64,000 bases of DNA, taken from the NCBI GenBank assembly GCA_021827995.1, contig JAKATK010000003.1:1-64000 (forward strand). Direction: 5' to 3'. The position numbers were made by a program, and so were the translations under genes. The stretch's first letter is position 1. Each line of letters begins with the position of its first letter. The DNA comes from Microcaldota archaeon (GTDB taxonomy: Archaea > Micrarchaeota > Micrarchaeia > Micrarchaeales > Micrarchaeaceae). Below are positions 8,011 through 17,059 of the stretch, in pieces. A model generated the notes under the pieces. It searched no databases. It was not told where the DNA came from and saw only the letters and a list, made by a program, of their open reading frames with translations.

Positions 8011-8688
8011 TTACCTGAAGTACTTGTACGGCCTGCCCAAGCCCTTGAAGTCTCTTATCGTCCTGGCAGCGTTGCTTGACCCGAATATGGCTGTGCCTGC
8101 TATGAGCTCGTCGGCACCTGCACGTATGGCCTCCGCGCCGGTCTCTAAGGTAACGCCGCCGTCCACGCCTATCCTGATTCTACGGCCTGTGGCTCTGGCG
8201 CGCTCCCTTGCCCTACTTATCGATTCCAGCGCGCTAGGTATGAATCTCTGGCCACCGAAGCCCGGCTTCACGCTCATCACCAGAAGCATGTCTGCCATCG
8301 GCAGGTACCTGAACACCCTGCCCACTGGTGTAGACGGGTTTATTGCTATGCCTGCCTCCTTGTCGAGCGAGCGTATCTCCTTCAGGACCTTATCCGGGGA
8401 GCGCACGGCTTCGTAGTGCACTATGAGGGTGTCCGACCCGGCATCTGCGAACCTCTCTATGTAACGCTCCGGCCTGTCTATCATAAGGTGCGTTTCGAAC
8501 GGCAGCTTGGTGGCACCGCGTATCGACTCTATCAGCGCCGGTCCGAACGTTATGTTGGGCACGAAGTGGCCATCCATGACATCTATGTGTATCCTGTCGG
8601 CGCCACAGCCCGCGACCCTGCGCACCTCCTTGCGCATCTCGCCGAAATCCGCAGATAGTATCGATGGCGCAATAAGGATCCTTGGCAT
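8011..8688 (-). CDS. rpe: Ribulose-phosphate 3-epimerase
   Basis: Interconverts ribulose-5-phosphate and xylulose-5-phosphate. The whole 225-residue TIM barrel is recognisable: APSILSADFG, HIDVMDGHFVPNITFG (metal ligands and catalytic Asp), THLMI, SVKPGFGGQRF, and IGVDGGV followed by AGADELIAGTAIFG. A TATA-like run at 8733-8745 predicts a leader of ~25 nt. The 142 nt between hmgA and this gene's 3' end hold no recognisable gene. Confidence 0.96.
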   Translation of the reverse strand: MPRILIAPSILSADFGEMRKEVRRVAGCGADRIHIDVMDGHFVPNITFGPALIESIRGATKLPFETHLMIDRPERYIERFADAGSDTLIVHYEAVRSPDKVLKEIRSLDKEAGIAINPSTPVGRVFRYLPMADMLLVMSVKPGFGGQRFIPSALESISRARERARATGRRIRIGVDGGVTLETGAEAIRAGADELIAGTAIFGSSNAARTIRDFKGLGRPYKYFR

Positions 8689-8860
8689 CTAAGCAACCCG
8701 GCGCGCTGGATAACACCGCATCCAATTGGCTCTCAATAAATAAAAACGTGCCTACCAGTCATGTGCCGCCGCGCACGAATCCTTGTCAACCCGGAGCGCA
8801 TCGCCGAAAGCCTCCTAAGAACGTTTTTATTTTCGCGATGTCAAGCGAATCACTGGTGCA

Positions 8861-9688
8861 ATGGCCGAGCTCGACGATGTGATGGATTCCCATTCCGGCA
8901 TGATAACGAGGAAGCAGGCGATGGCGATACTCGACGCTGGCGCGCAAACACGAGGTCAGGACTCGCCGCGCCAGCCGCCGCGGGCGTACACCGCTGCCGA
9001 GCTGCTCAGGCTGATAGGCCCGAGCGTGGACCAGCCCGTGGCGCAGGAATCCCGGGCAAATCCCGCTCCATCGCAGATGGTCGACATCGAGGACACGATA
9101 TACAGGGTGTTCAATGCCTCAGGTTTCACTCAGGCCAACAGGAAGATATCCAGGCGATTAGTCGTCCTTGGCATGGAGGGTGCCGCCATAAGCATCACGC
9201 TGTTCGACAAGCTGGCTGAGCTGATCGATACGAACTGCTTCGAGAGGGGAGACACCGTACTAATCAAGAACGCAGTCATGGACGCGACGCGAGGCTCCCT
9301 CAGGAGCTCCTCCGCGACCAGGCTAATCAGGCTCAAGCCCGCGAACACCGGCATAACCGACTTCTCCGCGATAGCTCCTGGCAGCAGTAACATAGACGTG
9401 ATAGGCAGGGCGGTCGAGATATACCAGATACGCTACGCCAGCAAGCTCAGCGGCAACGCCCAGGTGCCGTTCTCAGGCTGCGTCCTATCAGATTCGTCGA
9501 ACGCAGAGCTCCATGTGTCGATGTGGGGCTCGTCCGCGCTCGCTACCGCCAGCATAAAAGCAGGCGGTGTCGTGAAGATCGAGTTCTGCAGCTCCAGGCT
9601 GCGCAACGACAGGCTGGACATAGCCGCCAGCGACTCGTCAAGAGTGCTCGTCCACGGCTCGCTCGAGCAGAGGCTCGCGAAGAAGTGA
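8861..9688 (+). CDS. RPA-like OB-fold single-stranded DNA-binding protein
   Basis: The sequence has two OB-fold-like segments, about residues 75-142 (ISRRLVVLGMEGAAISITLFDK then FERGDTVLIKNAVMD) and 165-265 (LHVSMWGSSALATASIKAGGVVKIEF then RNDRLDIAASDSS). This is the pattern of archaeal replication protein A, with Trp/Phe-containing strands followed by a flexible loop. No C-terminal zinc finger is present. The first 70 residues are low-complexity, with a short helical part. It likely binds single-stranded nucleic acid. A TATA box at 8821-8833 gives a leader of ~7 nt. RPA function is inferred from fold pattern. Confidence 0.7.
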   Translation: MAELDDVMDSHSGMITRKQAMAILDAGAQTRGQDSPRQPPRAYTAAELLRLIGPSVDQPVAQESRANPAPSQMVDIEDTIYRVFNASGFTQANRKISRRLVVLGMEGAAISITLFDKLAELIDTNCFERGDTVLIKNAVMDATRGSLRSSSATRLIRLKPANTGITDFSAIAPGSSNIDVIGRAVEIYQIRYASKLSGNAQVPFSGCVLSDSSNAELHVSMWGSSALATASIKAGGVVKIEFCSSRLRNDRLDIAASDSSRVLVHGSLEQRLAKK

Positions 9689-9705
9689 GCCACGCGCGCG
9701 GCCAG

Positions 9706-10173
9706 TCACAGCGTAGACCAGACATCGATCATGTCTACCGAACCGCCAGAACGCGCCAGTACGTCGACGACGCGCTTGAGCGGGCGATGCTCTATGACCC
9801 TGGTCGCTTCGGCCAGGTCGAACCAGGCGCCATCGCTGGCCTCCCTTCGGTCTAGCTTCACCCTTGTCGTCAGAGGTCTGCACAAAACCTCGAAGAACAC
9901 GAAGTGGCGCTTGCCGCCGTCGTAGTCGGCCACCACGTCCTCGACAATCTTGAAGACTCCCTCAGGCCTGACCCTCATGCCGGTCTCCTCCAGCGCCTCG
10001 CGTTTTGCCGCATGCTTCATGCTCTCGCCGAACTCTACGTGGCCGCCAGGAACGATCCACCGGTCATGGAATTTCCTGCCCCTTATAAGGAATATCTCCG
10101 ATCTGTTGTTGATTATGTAAAGCCCCACAACGACCTCCGGTGCATTGCCGACAGCGGTCAAGCGAGCGCCCAC
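9706..10173 (-). CDS. Nudix hydrolase, last gene of the sdh operon
   Basis: A full Nudix box is present: GGHVEFGESMKHAAKREALEETGM, matching GX5EX7REUXEEXGU, within a 155-residue single-domain protein. WIVPGGH precedes it, and the sequence resembles GDP-mannose or nucleoside-diphosphate-X hydrolases, but the substrate cannot be told. Start GTG at 10173 overlaps the sdhB stop by one base (TAGTG), so translation is coupled to sdhB. Confidence 0.88.
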   Translation of the reverse strand: MGARLTAVGNAPEVVVGLYIINNRSEIFLIRGRKFHDRWIVPGGHVEFGESMKHAAKREALEETGMRVRPEGVFKIVEDVVADYDGGKRHFVFFEVLCRPLTTRVKLDRREASDGAWFDLAEATRVIEHRPLKRVVDVLARSGGSVDMIDVWSTL

Positions 10174-10943
10174 TACCGCTCAGCTGTTGGCTTCTTCTTC
10201 CTGTCCAGGCCCATCCCGTGCATCGCTATCGAAGACTTCAGTAGCTGTATCGCAAACGCTGGGTCGACGCCCTTCGGGCAGACCTTGGAGCAAGCGCCGG
10301 CGAACTCGCAGCCCCATGCGCCCTCCAGCGTGTCCGCTATCTCGAGCCTGTGCGCGCCCCCCTGGTCCCTTGCGTCTGCGAAGTACCTGTAAGCCTGCGC
10401 CAGCGCCTGCGGCCCCTTGAACTTCTTGTTCGTGTTGGCCACAGGGCACGCATCAACGCAGAGGCCGCACTTTATGCACTCCGCGAAAGGTATGAAAGCG
10501 TCGCGCTCCGCGTCCGTCAGCGCGAAGGCATTATCTGTACTAAACTTCTCGTCCATGTCCGACCTGATGAGCCATGGCTCGAGGCTCCTGTGCTTCGCGA
10601 AGAAGTCGTCGAAGTCGGTCACCAGGCCGCGCAGTATCGGGTGCCCTCTCATAGGCTCGACCGCGACCTCGCCCTTCTTGCCAAGCTCGTCCAATACCTT
10701 GGTCTCGCACGCGAGCATAGGCTTGCCGTTTATCACCATGGCGCAGGAGCCGCATATGCCCATCCTGCAGCTGTACCTTACGGAAAGGGCGTTGTCCATC
10801 GTCTCCTTTATGTTTATTAGCGCGTCAAGCACGGTGGTGAAGCCGGTGGCGTCCACCTCGTGCCGCCTGGGCTTAAAGGATTCGCTGTCCGGATCGAATC
10901 CGTTCACTATTACGGCAGCCTTCCTTGGCGTATCATCAACCAT
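10173..10943 (-). CDS. sdhB: Succinate dehydrogenase/fumarate reductase iron-sulfur subunit
   Basis: Carries electrons from the flavoprotein to the membrane quinone site. The 2Fe-2S ligands are Cys59, Cys64, Cys67 and Cys79 (SCRMGICGSC...AC). Ferredoxin-type ligands are Cys156, Cys159 and Cys162 plus Cys222 for 4Fe-4S, and Cys166, Cys212 and Cys218 for 3Fe-4S (CIKCGLCVDACP; GCEFAGACSKVCPKG). All are intact, arguing for a normal three-cluster subunit rather than the modified archaeal SdhE types. Overlaps the small anchor gene upstream by 8 nt. Confidence 0.97.
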   Translation of the reverse strand: MVDDTPRKAAVIVNGFDPDSESFKPRRHEVDATGFTTVLDALINIKETMDNALSVRYSCRMGICGSCAMVINGKPMLACETKVLDELGKKGEVAVEPMRGHPILRGLVTDFDDFFAKHRSLEPWLIRSDMDEKFSTDNAFALTDAERDAFIPFAECIKCGLCVDACPVANTNKKFKGPQALAQAYRYFADARDQGGAHRLEIADTLEGAWGCEFAGACSKVCPKGVDPAFAIQLLKSSIAMHGMGLDRKKKPTAER

Positions 10944-11127
10944 GCATGAACACCTCCCTCAGGCCTATGATGCCGAATACGAGCATGCCTATGCCGGCAA
11001 GCGTTGCTAACACCTCCCTGAGCAACTGGAGCTGCTGCAGCGGCGAGGTCACGGCTATGAGCCACAGAAGCACGGGTACGCCCGCCATGGCAGCGTAGAA
11101 CAGCGACGCCATCTTGAATGCGCTCAT
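10936..11127 (-). CDS. sdhD: Small succinate dehydrogenase membrane anchor (SdhD-like)
   Basis: A 63-residue protein with two hydrophobic segments (FYAAMAGVPVLLWLIAV and VLATLAGIGMLVFGIIGL), in the position of the second anchor. The ATG at 11127 shares an ATGA with the stop of the preceding subunit; the longer reading from 11169 would overlap it by 46 nt. The 3' end overlaps sdhB by 8 nt. Unusually short for SdhD (typically ~110-120 residues, three helices). Assignment is by operon position. Confidence 0.75.
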   Translation of the reverse strand: MSAFKMASLFYAAMAGVPVLLWLIAVTSPLQQLQLLREVLATLAGIGMLVFGIIGLREVFMHG

Positions 11128-11546
11128 ATGCTCCACCATAATACCATGGCCACGAAGCCTGCGGCCCATACCGCCATCACAGCGTACGGCAACGCCCTGG
11201 CCGGCCCAGTGTTTATCTTGTACTTCGACCTCATCAGGAACGCGTGGTCCTTGCTGAAATGGCCGAATGCGAGGCCGCGCGTGCGCATCATCGACACGAG
11301 CTTTATGCTCTCGAAGAGCTGCGGCGTTATGAGCACCCAGACTGCAGCTGTGAGCGCCTCAGGGCCGAGCCGATAGGTCACAGGCGAACCCAGCGCGAGG
11401 TAAGCCAGTATCACTACACCGTCTATGATAGCGAGGAAGATGAGGGCCCTGAAGAAGAGCATGTGCACGAATCCCTCCACGTCGAAGCGTGCCTCCCTAA
11501 CCAGGTTGGCCTGTTTCCCGCGCATGTCGTAGAGCTTCTTCGCCAA
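11124..11546 (-). CDS. sdhC: Succinate dehydrogenase membrane anchor (SdhC-like)
   Basis: A 140-residue membrane protein with about three hydrophobic segments (near residues 29-52, 64-78 and 118-138). The soluble loop between helices two and three has His residues (AFGHFSKDHAFL) that could serve quinone or heme binding, though no classic heme-b motif is evident. It starts 9 nt after the sdhA stop and ends in an ATGA overlap with the next anchor. Function is assigned from position between sdhA and sdhB. Confidence 0.8.
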   Translation of the reverse strand: MAKKLYDMRGKQANLVREARFDVEGFVHMLFFRALIFLAIIDGVVILAYLALGSPVTYRLGPEALTAAVWVLITPQLFESIKLVSMMRTRGLAFGHFSKDHAFLMRSKYKINTGPARALPYAVMAVWAAGFVAMVLWWSI

Positions 11547-11555
11547 TGCACCACC

Positions 11556-13301
11556 TCAGTACTTCCTCTCTTCTGGCTTCCACTTCGTTATCTTGACGTC
11601 GGCATATCCTATGCGCACCGCGCCGGTCTTAGACGCCTGGGCTATCGTGTGCCTGAGCCACTTCTCGTCGTCGCGCTTCGTGAACTCCCTGCGCGCGTGA
11701 GCGCCGCGGGTCTCCTCCCGGTTGAGCGCGCAGGCCGTGGTCACGTACGCGAGTTCCAGCATGTGGCCTATCTCTATCGCGTCCCTCAGGTTGGTGTTGT
11801 ATACCATGCTGTGGTCGCCTATGCGCACATCTGTGAAGCGCCTGCGAAGGTCGGCTATCGCGTTCCTTGCCTTCGTGAGCGCATCCGCGGTCCTATAAGG
11901 CCCTACGTAAGCGTCCATGGTGCGCCACATCTCCCTCCTTATAGCGTAGGGGTCCTCCGTGCCGTCGCTGTCCAGCAGCCTGTGCACTGAAGCCTCCCTA
12001 TCGTCGAGCAGTTTCGCATCCACGTCCGCTGGTTTGCTACCCGCATCAATCGCGTGCTTGGCCGCCGCGTTCCCCGTTATCTTGCCCCAGATTATGCACT
12101 GGCTCAGGGAATTGCTGCCCAACCTGTTGGCGCCGTGCACGCTGACGCAGCCGCACTCTCCAGCAGCCCAGAGGTTCGACATCGGCTTCTTCGCGTCGAG
12201 CATCACCATGCCGTCTATGTTGGTGTGGATGCCGCCCATCGTGAAGTGCGATGCCGGCCTGACCGGCAGCGGCTCTTTCGCTGGGTCTATGCCGATCATC
12301 TTTATCGCGATCTCCTTTATCATTGGTAGGCGCTCGTCGAGTTTTGCCTCGCCCAGATGCGTCAGGTCGAGGTGCACGTATCCAGCATCGCCGTACTTCT
12401 TGTCGGATATGCCCCTGCCCTCCTCGACCTCTGTCACTATCGCCCTTGATATTATGTCCCTTGGTGCCAGCTCCATCTTGCTCTTCGCATAGCGCTCCAT
12501 GAACCTGTCGCCGTTGGCGTTCCTCAGGTAGCCGCCCTCGCCCCTAGCTGCCTCAGTTATCAGTATGCCGCTAGGTATCAGAGCCGTTGGGTGGAACTGG
12601 ACGAACTCCATGTCCTTGAGCGGCAGTCCAGCCTCGTAGGCCAGCGCTATGCCGTCTCCCGTGCTCGAATACGCGGTTGTCGTGAAGCCGTAGATGCGGG
12701 CGAAGCCGCCGGTCGCTATTATGCATGACGGGGCCGTAAACGCCGTCGTCTCCCCGGTTGCCATGTTTAGCGCGGTCAGGGCGATGAACCTGTCCTTGTC
12801 GCACACGATGCCCGTGGCCATATACTCGTGGAATATCTCTATGTTGCTGAACTGCAGCAGGTTGTCGTAGAGCGCGCTCAGCATGAAGAAGCCAGTCTTG
12901 TCTGCGGCGAACGCGGTCCTCGGCACGCTCATGCCGCCGAAGGCGCGCAGGACTATCCTGCCATCCGCGCCGCGGTTCCACGGCACGCCGAGGTGGTCGA
13001 ACAGCTTTATCTCTTCCGGTGCGTGCTTGATGAGAACCTCGACCGCGTCCTGGTCGCAGAGGAAGTCGGCACCCTTTGCCGTGTCGTAGCCGTGCAGGTC
13101 CTCGCTGTCTCCATTCTCGCCAGGATAAAGCACTCCTGATATGCCGCCCTCTGCAGATACGGAGTGGCTCCTCATCGCGTGCAGCTTAGACAACATCGCT
13201 ATGCGCAGCTTGCCGTTTGACGCCATCGATGCCTGCAGCGCGGCCCTCATGCCTGCTAGGCCGCTTCCTAGTATTACTATATCGTAATTTAGGATTTCCA
13301 C
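11556..13301 (-). CDS. sdhA: Succinate dehydrogenase/fumarate reductase flavoprotein subunit
   Basis: Oxidises succinate to fumarate. An FAD-binding Rossmann motif (VILGSGLAGMRAAL) starts at residue 10. RSHSVSAEGGISG carries the His expected to bind FAD covalently. Further signatures are GGFARIYGFTT, FVQFHPTAL, and the capping-domain and catalytic Arg regions (ITEAARGEGGYLRN, ELAPRDIISRAI). The C-terminal part includes GECGCVSVHGANRLGSNSL. Length 581 is normal. A TATA-like run at about 13322-13333 puts the transcript start at the ATG (leaderless). First gene of sdhA-C-D-B-nudix. Confidence 0.97.
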   Translation of the reverse strand: MEILNYDIVILGSGLAGMRAALQASMASNGKLRIAMLSKLHAMRSHSVSAEGGISGVLYPGENGDSEDLHGYDTAKGADFLCDQDAVEVLIKHAPEEIKLFDHLGVPWNRGADGRIVLRAFGGMSVPRTAFAADKTGFFMLSALYDNLLQFSNIEIFHEYMATGIVCDKDRFIALTALNMATGETTAFTAPSCIIATGGFARIYGFTTTAYSSTGDGIALAYEAGLPLKDMEFVQFHPTALIPSGILITEAARGEGGYLRNANGDRFMERYAKSKMELAPRDIISRAIVTEVEEGRGISDKKYGDAGYVHLDLTHLGEAKLDERLPMIKEIAIKMIGIDPAKEPLPVRPASHFTMGGIHTNIDGMVMLDAKKPMSNLWAAGECGCVSVHGANRLGSNSLSQCIIWGKITGNAAAKHAIDAGSKPADVDAKLLDDREASVHRLLDSDGTEDPYAIRREMWRTMDAYVGPYRTADALTKARNAIADLRRRFTDVRIGDHSMVYNTNLRDAIEIGHMLELAYVTTACALNREETRGAHARREFTKRDDEKWLRHTIAQASKTGAVRIGYADVKITKWKPEERKY

Positions 13302-13410
13302 GCATCATGTTTGTCACAGTATCTTTAAAATACATGTGCACGTGTCAGTGGGCAAAACGGCCTGTGACCGGCCAGCCTCACGCAATCGCGGCATCAGAGC
13401 AGTAGCGCAA

Positions 13411-14985
13411 TCATTGACTGCCCCTGAACCGCTGCTGCTCCCGCTTGATAAGGTAGCTGTACGAGGTGTACGGTCCTGCCTCCGTGTTCGTTATAAGAAC
13501 GTCCTGTTTCTCCTCCTCACTGCTGAACAGGAGCGTTATCGAGCCTATGAGCAGGATAGTGAAATAGGCCGCCCAGCCAAGGTTTATTATGAGCGATGCT
13601 TGCAGCGTCGTATCGCTCGTGGAATAAAACCACCCAAGGCCGCTTACGAACGCAGCTAGCTCCACGAAGAGGGCGATGTAGAGCCACGCCCCGAAGTATT
13701 CTATCTTGCCCCCGCCTCCGGCCGTCTTCGGGGTCACCTTGAATGGCCTTTTCTTCCTCAAGAGCCACGCTATGAACGACTGGGTTATAACCGGCATAGC
13801 CGTAGTCTCTATAGACTGCTGGTAGGCGAATCCCACGGCGCCATACTCATCCTTGTCCATGAGGAGCATGAAAGTGCCCATGGAGAAGAAGAAGAATGGG
13901 TAATAACCAAAAAGGAAAAGTATCGGATTTATGTTTAGCATTGGAAGCCTGCCAAGCAGGAATATTATTGGCGCAGACATCTCTACGAGGGCAAGAGGCC
14001 CCTGCTGCACCCAATACATCACGCCCGCGAAGTAATCGACGAACTGTCTGAAGCTTATGTCGGACCTTACCAGGGTGCCAATCAGTTGGAATCCGCCGAG
14101 CGCCCATCTGCCGTGCTGGATCAAGTAGGCCGTGAGCGTGCGCGGGGCTTCGCCGTACCAGATGCCGGGGTAATCAACATACACGCTCCTGTAGTTTTTT
14201 GAGTGCAGTCTGACCGACGTTGCGACATCCTCTGTAACGGTCTTCTCATCGAAGTAACCAACGTCCCTCAGCGCCGCTATCCTTATTATGGAGCCGGAAC
14301 CCAGTATGAAGGCCGAGCCGGTCGCGTTCCTGCCTTTCATGACGACGTCGTAGAACCCCTTCTGCTCGTAGTTGGAGCCCTTCGCTACCCTAGACGTAAG
14401 GTTGCTGTAGCGCTGCGGAACCTGGACCACCGCGATTCTTTTGTCGGAGAAAAATGGCAGGAGTACGTTAAAGAACGACGTTACAGGTCTCTGGTCCGCA
14501 TCGAAGATGGCTATGACATCGTAGCTGCCGCCGAACTTCTTTATGGCATCGTTGATCGCGCCAGCCTTGTAACCCCTTCGCTCCTTCCTATGAACGTAGG
14601 TCACATCGTTGGATCTGCAGAACCTGCGGTTGGTTACAATTATCTGCTCGTCCGTAGAGTCGTCCAGCAAGAACACGCCGCCGAAACTATCTACGGCATT
14701 CTTGACCGAGATCACGGTCCGCTTTACTACGTCGGGATCCTCGTTGTAGACCGATACCAGGGCGGCGACCCTTAAGCGCGGCAGCTCGTATGTCGTAACG
14801 AAAGATGTATGTTTGCCCCTATACCATTGGGTGAGGAATATGACGAACGTCACAACCCCGAACTCTATTGTGAGCCATAACCCGTATGTTACCCATATTA
14901 GCGCGATGCTGGAGTAAGTGAAAGAAGTGATTACCGCAGGTATCGCCATAAGTAGTACCAGGTACGTGGCGCTTGAAGCCCTCAT
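13411..14985 (-). CDS. Processive family 2 glycosyltransferase (cellulose/hyaluronan synthase-like)
   Basis: Membrane glycosyltransferase expected to polymerise and export a polysaccharide. Two N-terminal membrane helices (8-50) precede a GT-A domain with VSVYNED (78-83), LLDDS (107), the DxD metal site FDADQ (Asp162/Asp164), catalytic TED (251-253) and the processivity motif QHGRW (290-294). At least four more helices follow (about 335-375 and 425-480). The Q-x-x-R-W motif is typical of cellulose-synthase-like enzymes. It starts one base after the stop of the gene at 14987-15679, so the two are one operon. The polymer is unknown. Confidence 0.88.
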   Translation of the reverse strand: MRASSATYLVLLMAIPAVITSFTYSSIALIWVTYGLWLTIEFGVVTFVIFLTQWYRGKHTSFVTTYELPRLRVAALVSVYNEDPDVVKRTVISVKNAVDSFGGVFLLDDSTDEQIIVTNRRFCRSNDVTYVHRKERRGYKAGAINDAIKKFGGSYDVIAIFDADQRPVTSFFNVLLPFFSDKRIAVVQVPQRYSNLTSRVAKGSNYEQKGFYDVVMKGRNATGSAFILGSGSIIRIAALRDVGYFDEKTVTEDVATSVRLHSKNYRSVYVDYPGIWYGEAPRTLTAYLIQHGRWALGGFQLIGTLVRSDISFRQFVDYFAGVMYWVQQGPLALVEMSAPIIFLLGRLPMLNINPILFLFGYYPFFFFSMGTFMLLMDKDEYGAVGFAYQQSIETTAMPVITQSFIAWLLRKKRPFKVTPKTAGGGGKIEYFGAWLYIALFVELAAFVSGLGWFYSTSDTTLQASLIINLGWAAYFTILLIGSITLLFSSEEEKQDVLITNTEAGPYTSYSYLIKREQQRFRGSQ

Positions 14986-14986
14986 G

Positions 14987-15679
14987 CTATAACGCTTTTA
15001 TCTTCAGCGTTGACGCGCCGCCCTTATTAATTGTCGCCAGCATGTAGTCTGCCAGATTTACCTTCTGTGCGAGCGCCGCGCCATCAAAATCATTGCAGAA
15101 TAGGACAAGCAGTATGCCGTTACCGATCGGGTTAACCGCGGAAATGAATTCCCTCCAGAAAATCGCCTTAAGCATGGAACTGACGTGGTCTATCTGGTCC
15201 AGCGATATGCTGCCAGTAGTGTATACCACAACAGCAGGGTTGTTCTTGCGACTTACCCTATCCAATATCTCGTTCGCTACTGCGTGTGAGAGGTCGAGCA
15301 CGCTCTTCATGTTCTCCCTCACGGCTATGACCCTGTCTATGTAGTGCATGGATACCATCACTGACTGGAAGGCGACCCCTTCGTTGCTCAGCGCCTTGTA
15401 GAGTTTCGGTTCCGCAGAAGCGGTTATAATCATGATGTCCCTCTTCTCCGCTGCCCTAAGGAGCATCAGCAGAGGATCGAGATTCTGTTGGCCGGGCTCT
15501 CCAGCGACTAGCACCGTGCCATTCTTTTCAGCCAACGAATCAATCATCTCCCTGTTCCCTTCCGTTACGAGAAGCTTTTCGTGCCACCGATCCTCCGCGG
15601 CTTTGGATCGCGCCGCTATGTCATTTATAGGATTCCTGCTTCCCACGCCACCCCCATTGCGCTTCGTCACCGCAACCAC
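14987..15679 (-). CDS. Unknown protein paired with the glycosyltransferase
   Basis: I do not recognise a family with confidence. The 230 residues alternate strands and helices (GTVLVAGEPGQ, RDIMIITAS, NPAVVVYTTGSIS, GILLVLFCND), reminiscent of the RecA/KaiC fold. There is no Walker A motif, so it would be a nucleotide-free relative if related at all. No membrane segment is present. GTG 15679 is the longest start; GTG 15670 is also possible. Its single-base spacing to the glycosyltransferase implies a shared task, perhaps regulating the synthase as PilZ or BcsE-type partners do in bacteria; this is inference from position only. Confidence 0.55.
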   Translation of the reverse strand: MVAVTKRNGGGVGSRNPINDIAARSKAAEDRWHEKLLVTEGNREMIDSLAEKNGTVLVAGEPGQQNLDPLLMLLRAAEKRDIMIITASAEPKLYKALSNEGVAFQSVMVSMHYIDRVIAVRENMKSVLDLSHAVANEILDRVSRKNNPAVVVYTTGSISLDQIDHVSSMLKAIFWREFISAVNPIGNGILLVLFCNDFDGAALAQKVNLADYMLATINKGGASTLKIKAL

Positions 15680-16045
15680 CTATCGGCAGACACGCGCGCC
15701 CAAGCGAACAATTGCTTCATGCCCTGCGTCGCGTCAAACTCCGCAGCGCACATAGCGTAGAGGCACCACTGCCTTGCCACGGCTGCCTGCCTGCAAGTAT
15801 CCTGCTTAGACACAGTGTACCATTTTGAAGCAACCATATTAAATCCTGCCTGTCATATGCAAGAAGATAAAAAGCGTATGTTACTGCGCTATACTGCAAT
15901 ATAACAACTAAATCATTCTTGGCGCGCGCCCTAGGGCCAAGACCGTCGCGTCGAACGGACCGGTCACCGAAAGGCTCTTCTCTTTTTGGTGCGCTACAAA
16001 AGAGGGCATGCGCGTGTTATCGGTTCCCAAGCGCAAGTGGATGAG
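15680..16045. other. Divergent intergenic region of the polysaccharide cluster
   Basis: 366 nt between the glycosyltransferase operon (-) and the hydrolase (+), without a convincing gene. An AT-rich CATATTAAATCC at 15835-15846 could be a TATA box for the minus-strand operon, with a long leader. A 17-codon frame (15667-15720, minus) begins ATG AAG and ends in a GTGA overlapping a candidate start of the downstream gene; it may be a leader peptide or chance. Confidence 0.4.
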
Positions 16046-17005
16046 ATGAAGATAAGGGGCATCAACTACAATCTCGGTTATGGCGGCAACGTAACGCCGT
16101 TCTCCTATTCGGAGAAGCTTGAGCACATCAAGTTCATAAGCGAGATGCTGAACGCGAATTACATAGGTCTGATCGGGTCGGAGCCGAAAGAGATTATTGG
16201 GGCTGCTGCCGCTGCGTTGGAGCTGGGCCTAAACGTGTGGTTGCGCCCAAGGTTTATCAATAAAAAAATCGACGGCGCAGTAGGTTCGGTCCGCTCTCTT
16301 GCAAAGCGCGCAGAAGTGCTGAGGAAACGGTTCGCTAACCTAGACCTGTCATTCGCGGTTGCCAATGAGCTCAGCATAGACGGCAGCGGCATATTCGCCG
16401 GCGCAGACTATGGCGAACGGGCGTCAGCGATGTCCTCTAATTTCGACGATCCCAGGATACCACTGATTGGGTACTGGGGGGTGACTGCCGAAGAGCAAAG
16501 GGCGCTGAACCTAGGGATCATTAAGCTGCGCGATGCGGCTAGGGAGTTCTTCCACGGGCGCATTACGTACTCGGCAGGCATATGGGAAAGCATCCGCTGG
16601 TCTGGCTTCGATGTCAAATCATACAACCTCTACATATCGAGATTCACGAACCAATGGCGGCATCTGCAGCTATTGCGGTGGCTGGCTGGCTCGTACATGC
16701 CGCTCGTGGTCACCGAGATCGGAACCGCTAGTTGCGACAACGGCATTGACTACGGAGCGGATGCCTGGAAGGAGTTGTCCAAGGGCAGTGCCCCGAGGTA
16801 CAACGAGCTCGAGCAGGCAAACGGTGTGGCCGCACAGTTGGCGAACATCAAGGCAGCGTCGCTGCCTGGTTGTTTCGTGTGGACATTCATGGAGAACGAC
16901 GCGAGAGGCTTCGGGATAGTCAGGGAGCGTTCCGGCAGGCTCGTGCCAAAGAAGGCATTCTATACTGTGAGGGATTTTTATGGCCACGAGTCGGTTAGCG
17001 CCTAA
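16046..17005 (+). CDS. Clan GH-A-like glycoside hydrolase
   Basis: A 319-residue predicted TIM barrel with the two catalytic glutamates in clan GH-A positions: Asn107-Glu108 (AVANELSIDG, after strand 4) and Glu224 (PLVVTEIGTAS, strand 7). Aromatic residues around WRHLQLLRW and GCFVWTFMEND resemble the substrate cleft of endo-glycanases. There is no signal peptide, so it acts inside or leaves by another route. ATG 16046 (MKIRGINYN) is chosen because the 20 upstream residues lack family character. Divergent from the glycosyltransferase pair. Substrate and exact GH family are unknown. Confidence 0.7.
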   Translation: MKIRGINYNLGYGGNVTPFSYSEKLEHIKFISEMLNANYIGLIGSEPKEIIGAAAAALELGLNVWLRPRFINKKIDGAVGSVRSLAKRAEVLRKRFANLDLSFAVANELSIDGSGIFAGADYGERASAMSSNFDDPRIPLIGYWGVTAEEQRALNLGIIKLRDAAREFFHGRITYSAGIWESIRWSGFDVKSYNLYISRFTNQWRHLQLLRWLAGSYMPLVVTEIGTASCDNGIDYGADAWKELSKGSAPRYNELEQANGVAAQLANIKAASLPGCFVWTFMENDARGFGIVRERSGRLVPKKAFYTVRDFYGHESVSA

Positions 17006-17059
17006 ACGCAAGAAGCGGCAAAAATATGCGGCTGTTAGCGCCGCAGAACCCGCAAGCGG

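Noticed and set aside
15667-15720. 17-codon leader frame before the glycosyltransferase partner
   Set aside because: The GTGA overlap is suggestive, but no ribosome-binding site or conserved peptide is visible; chance is likely.
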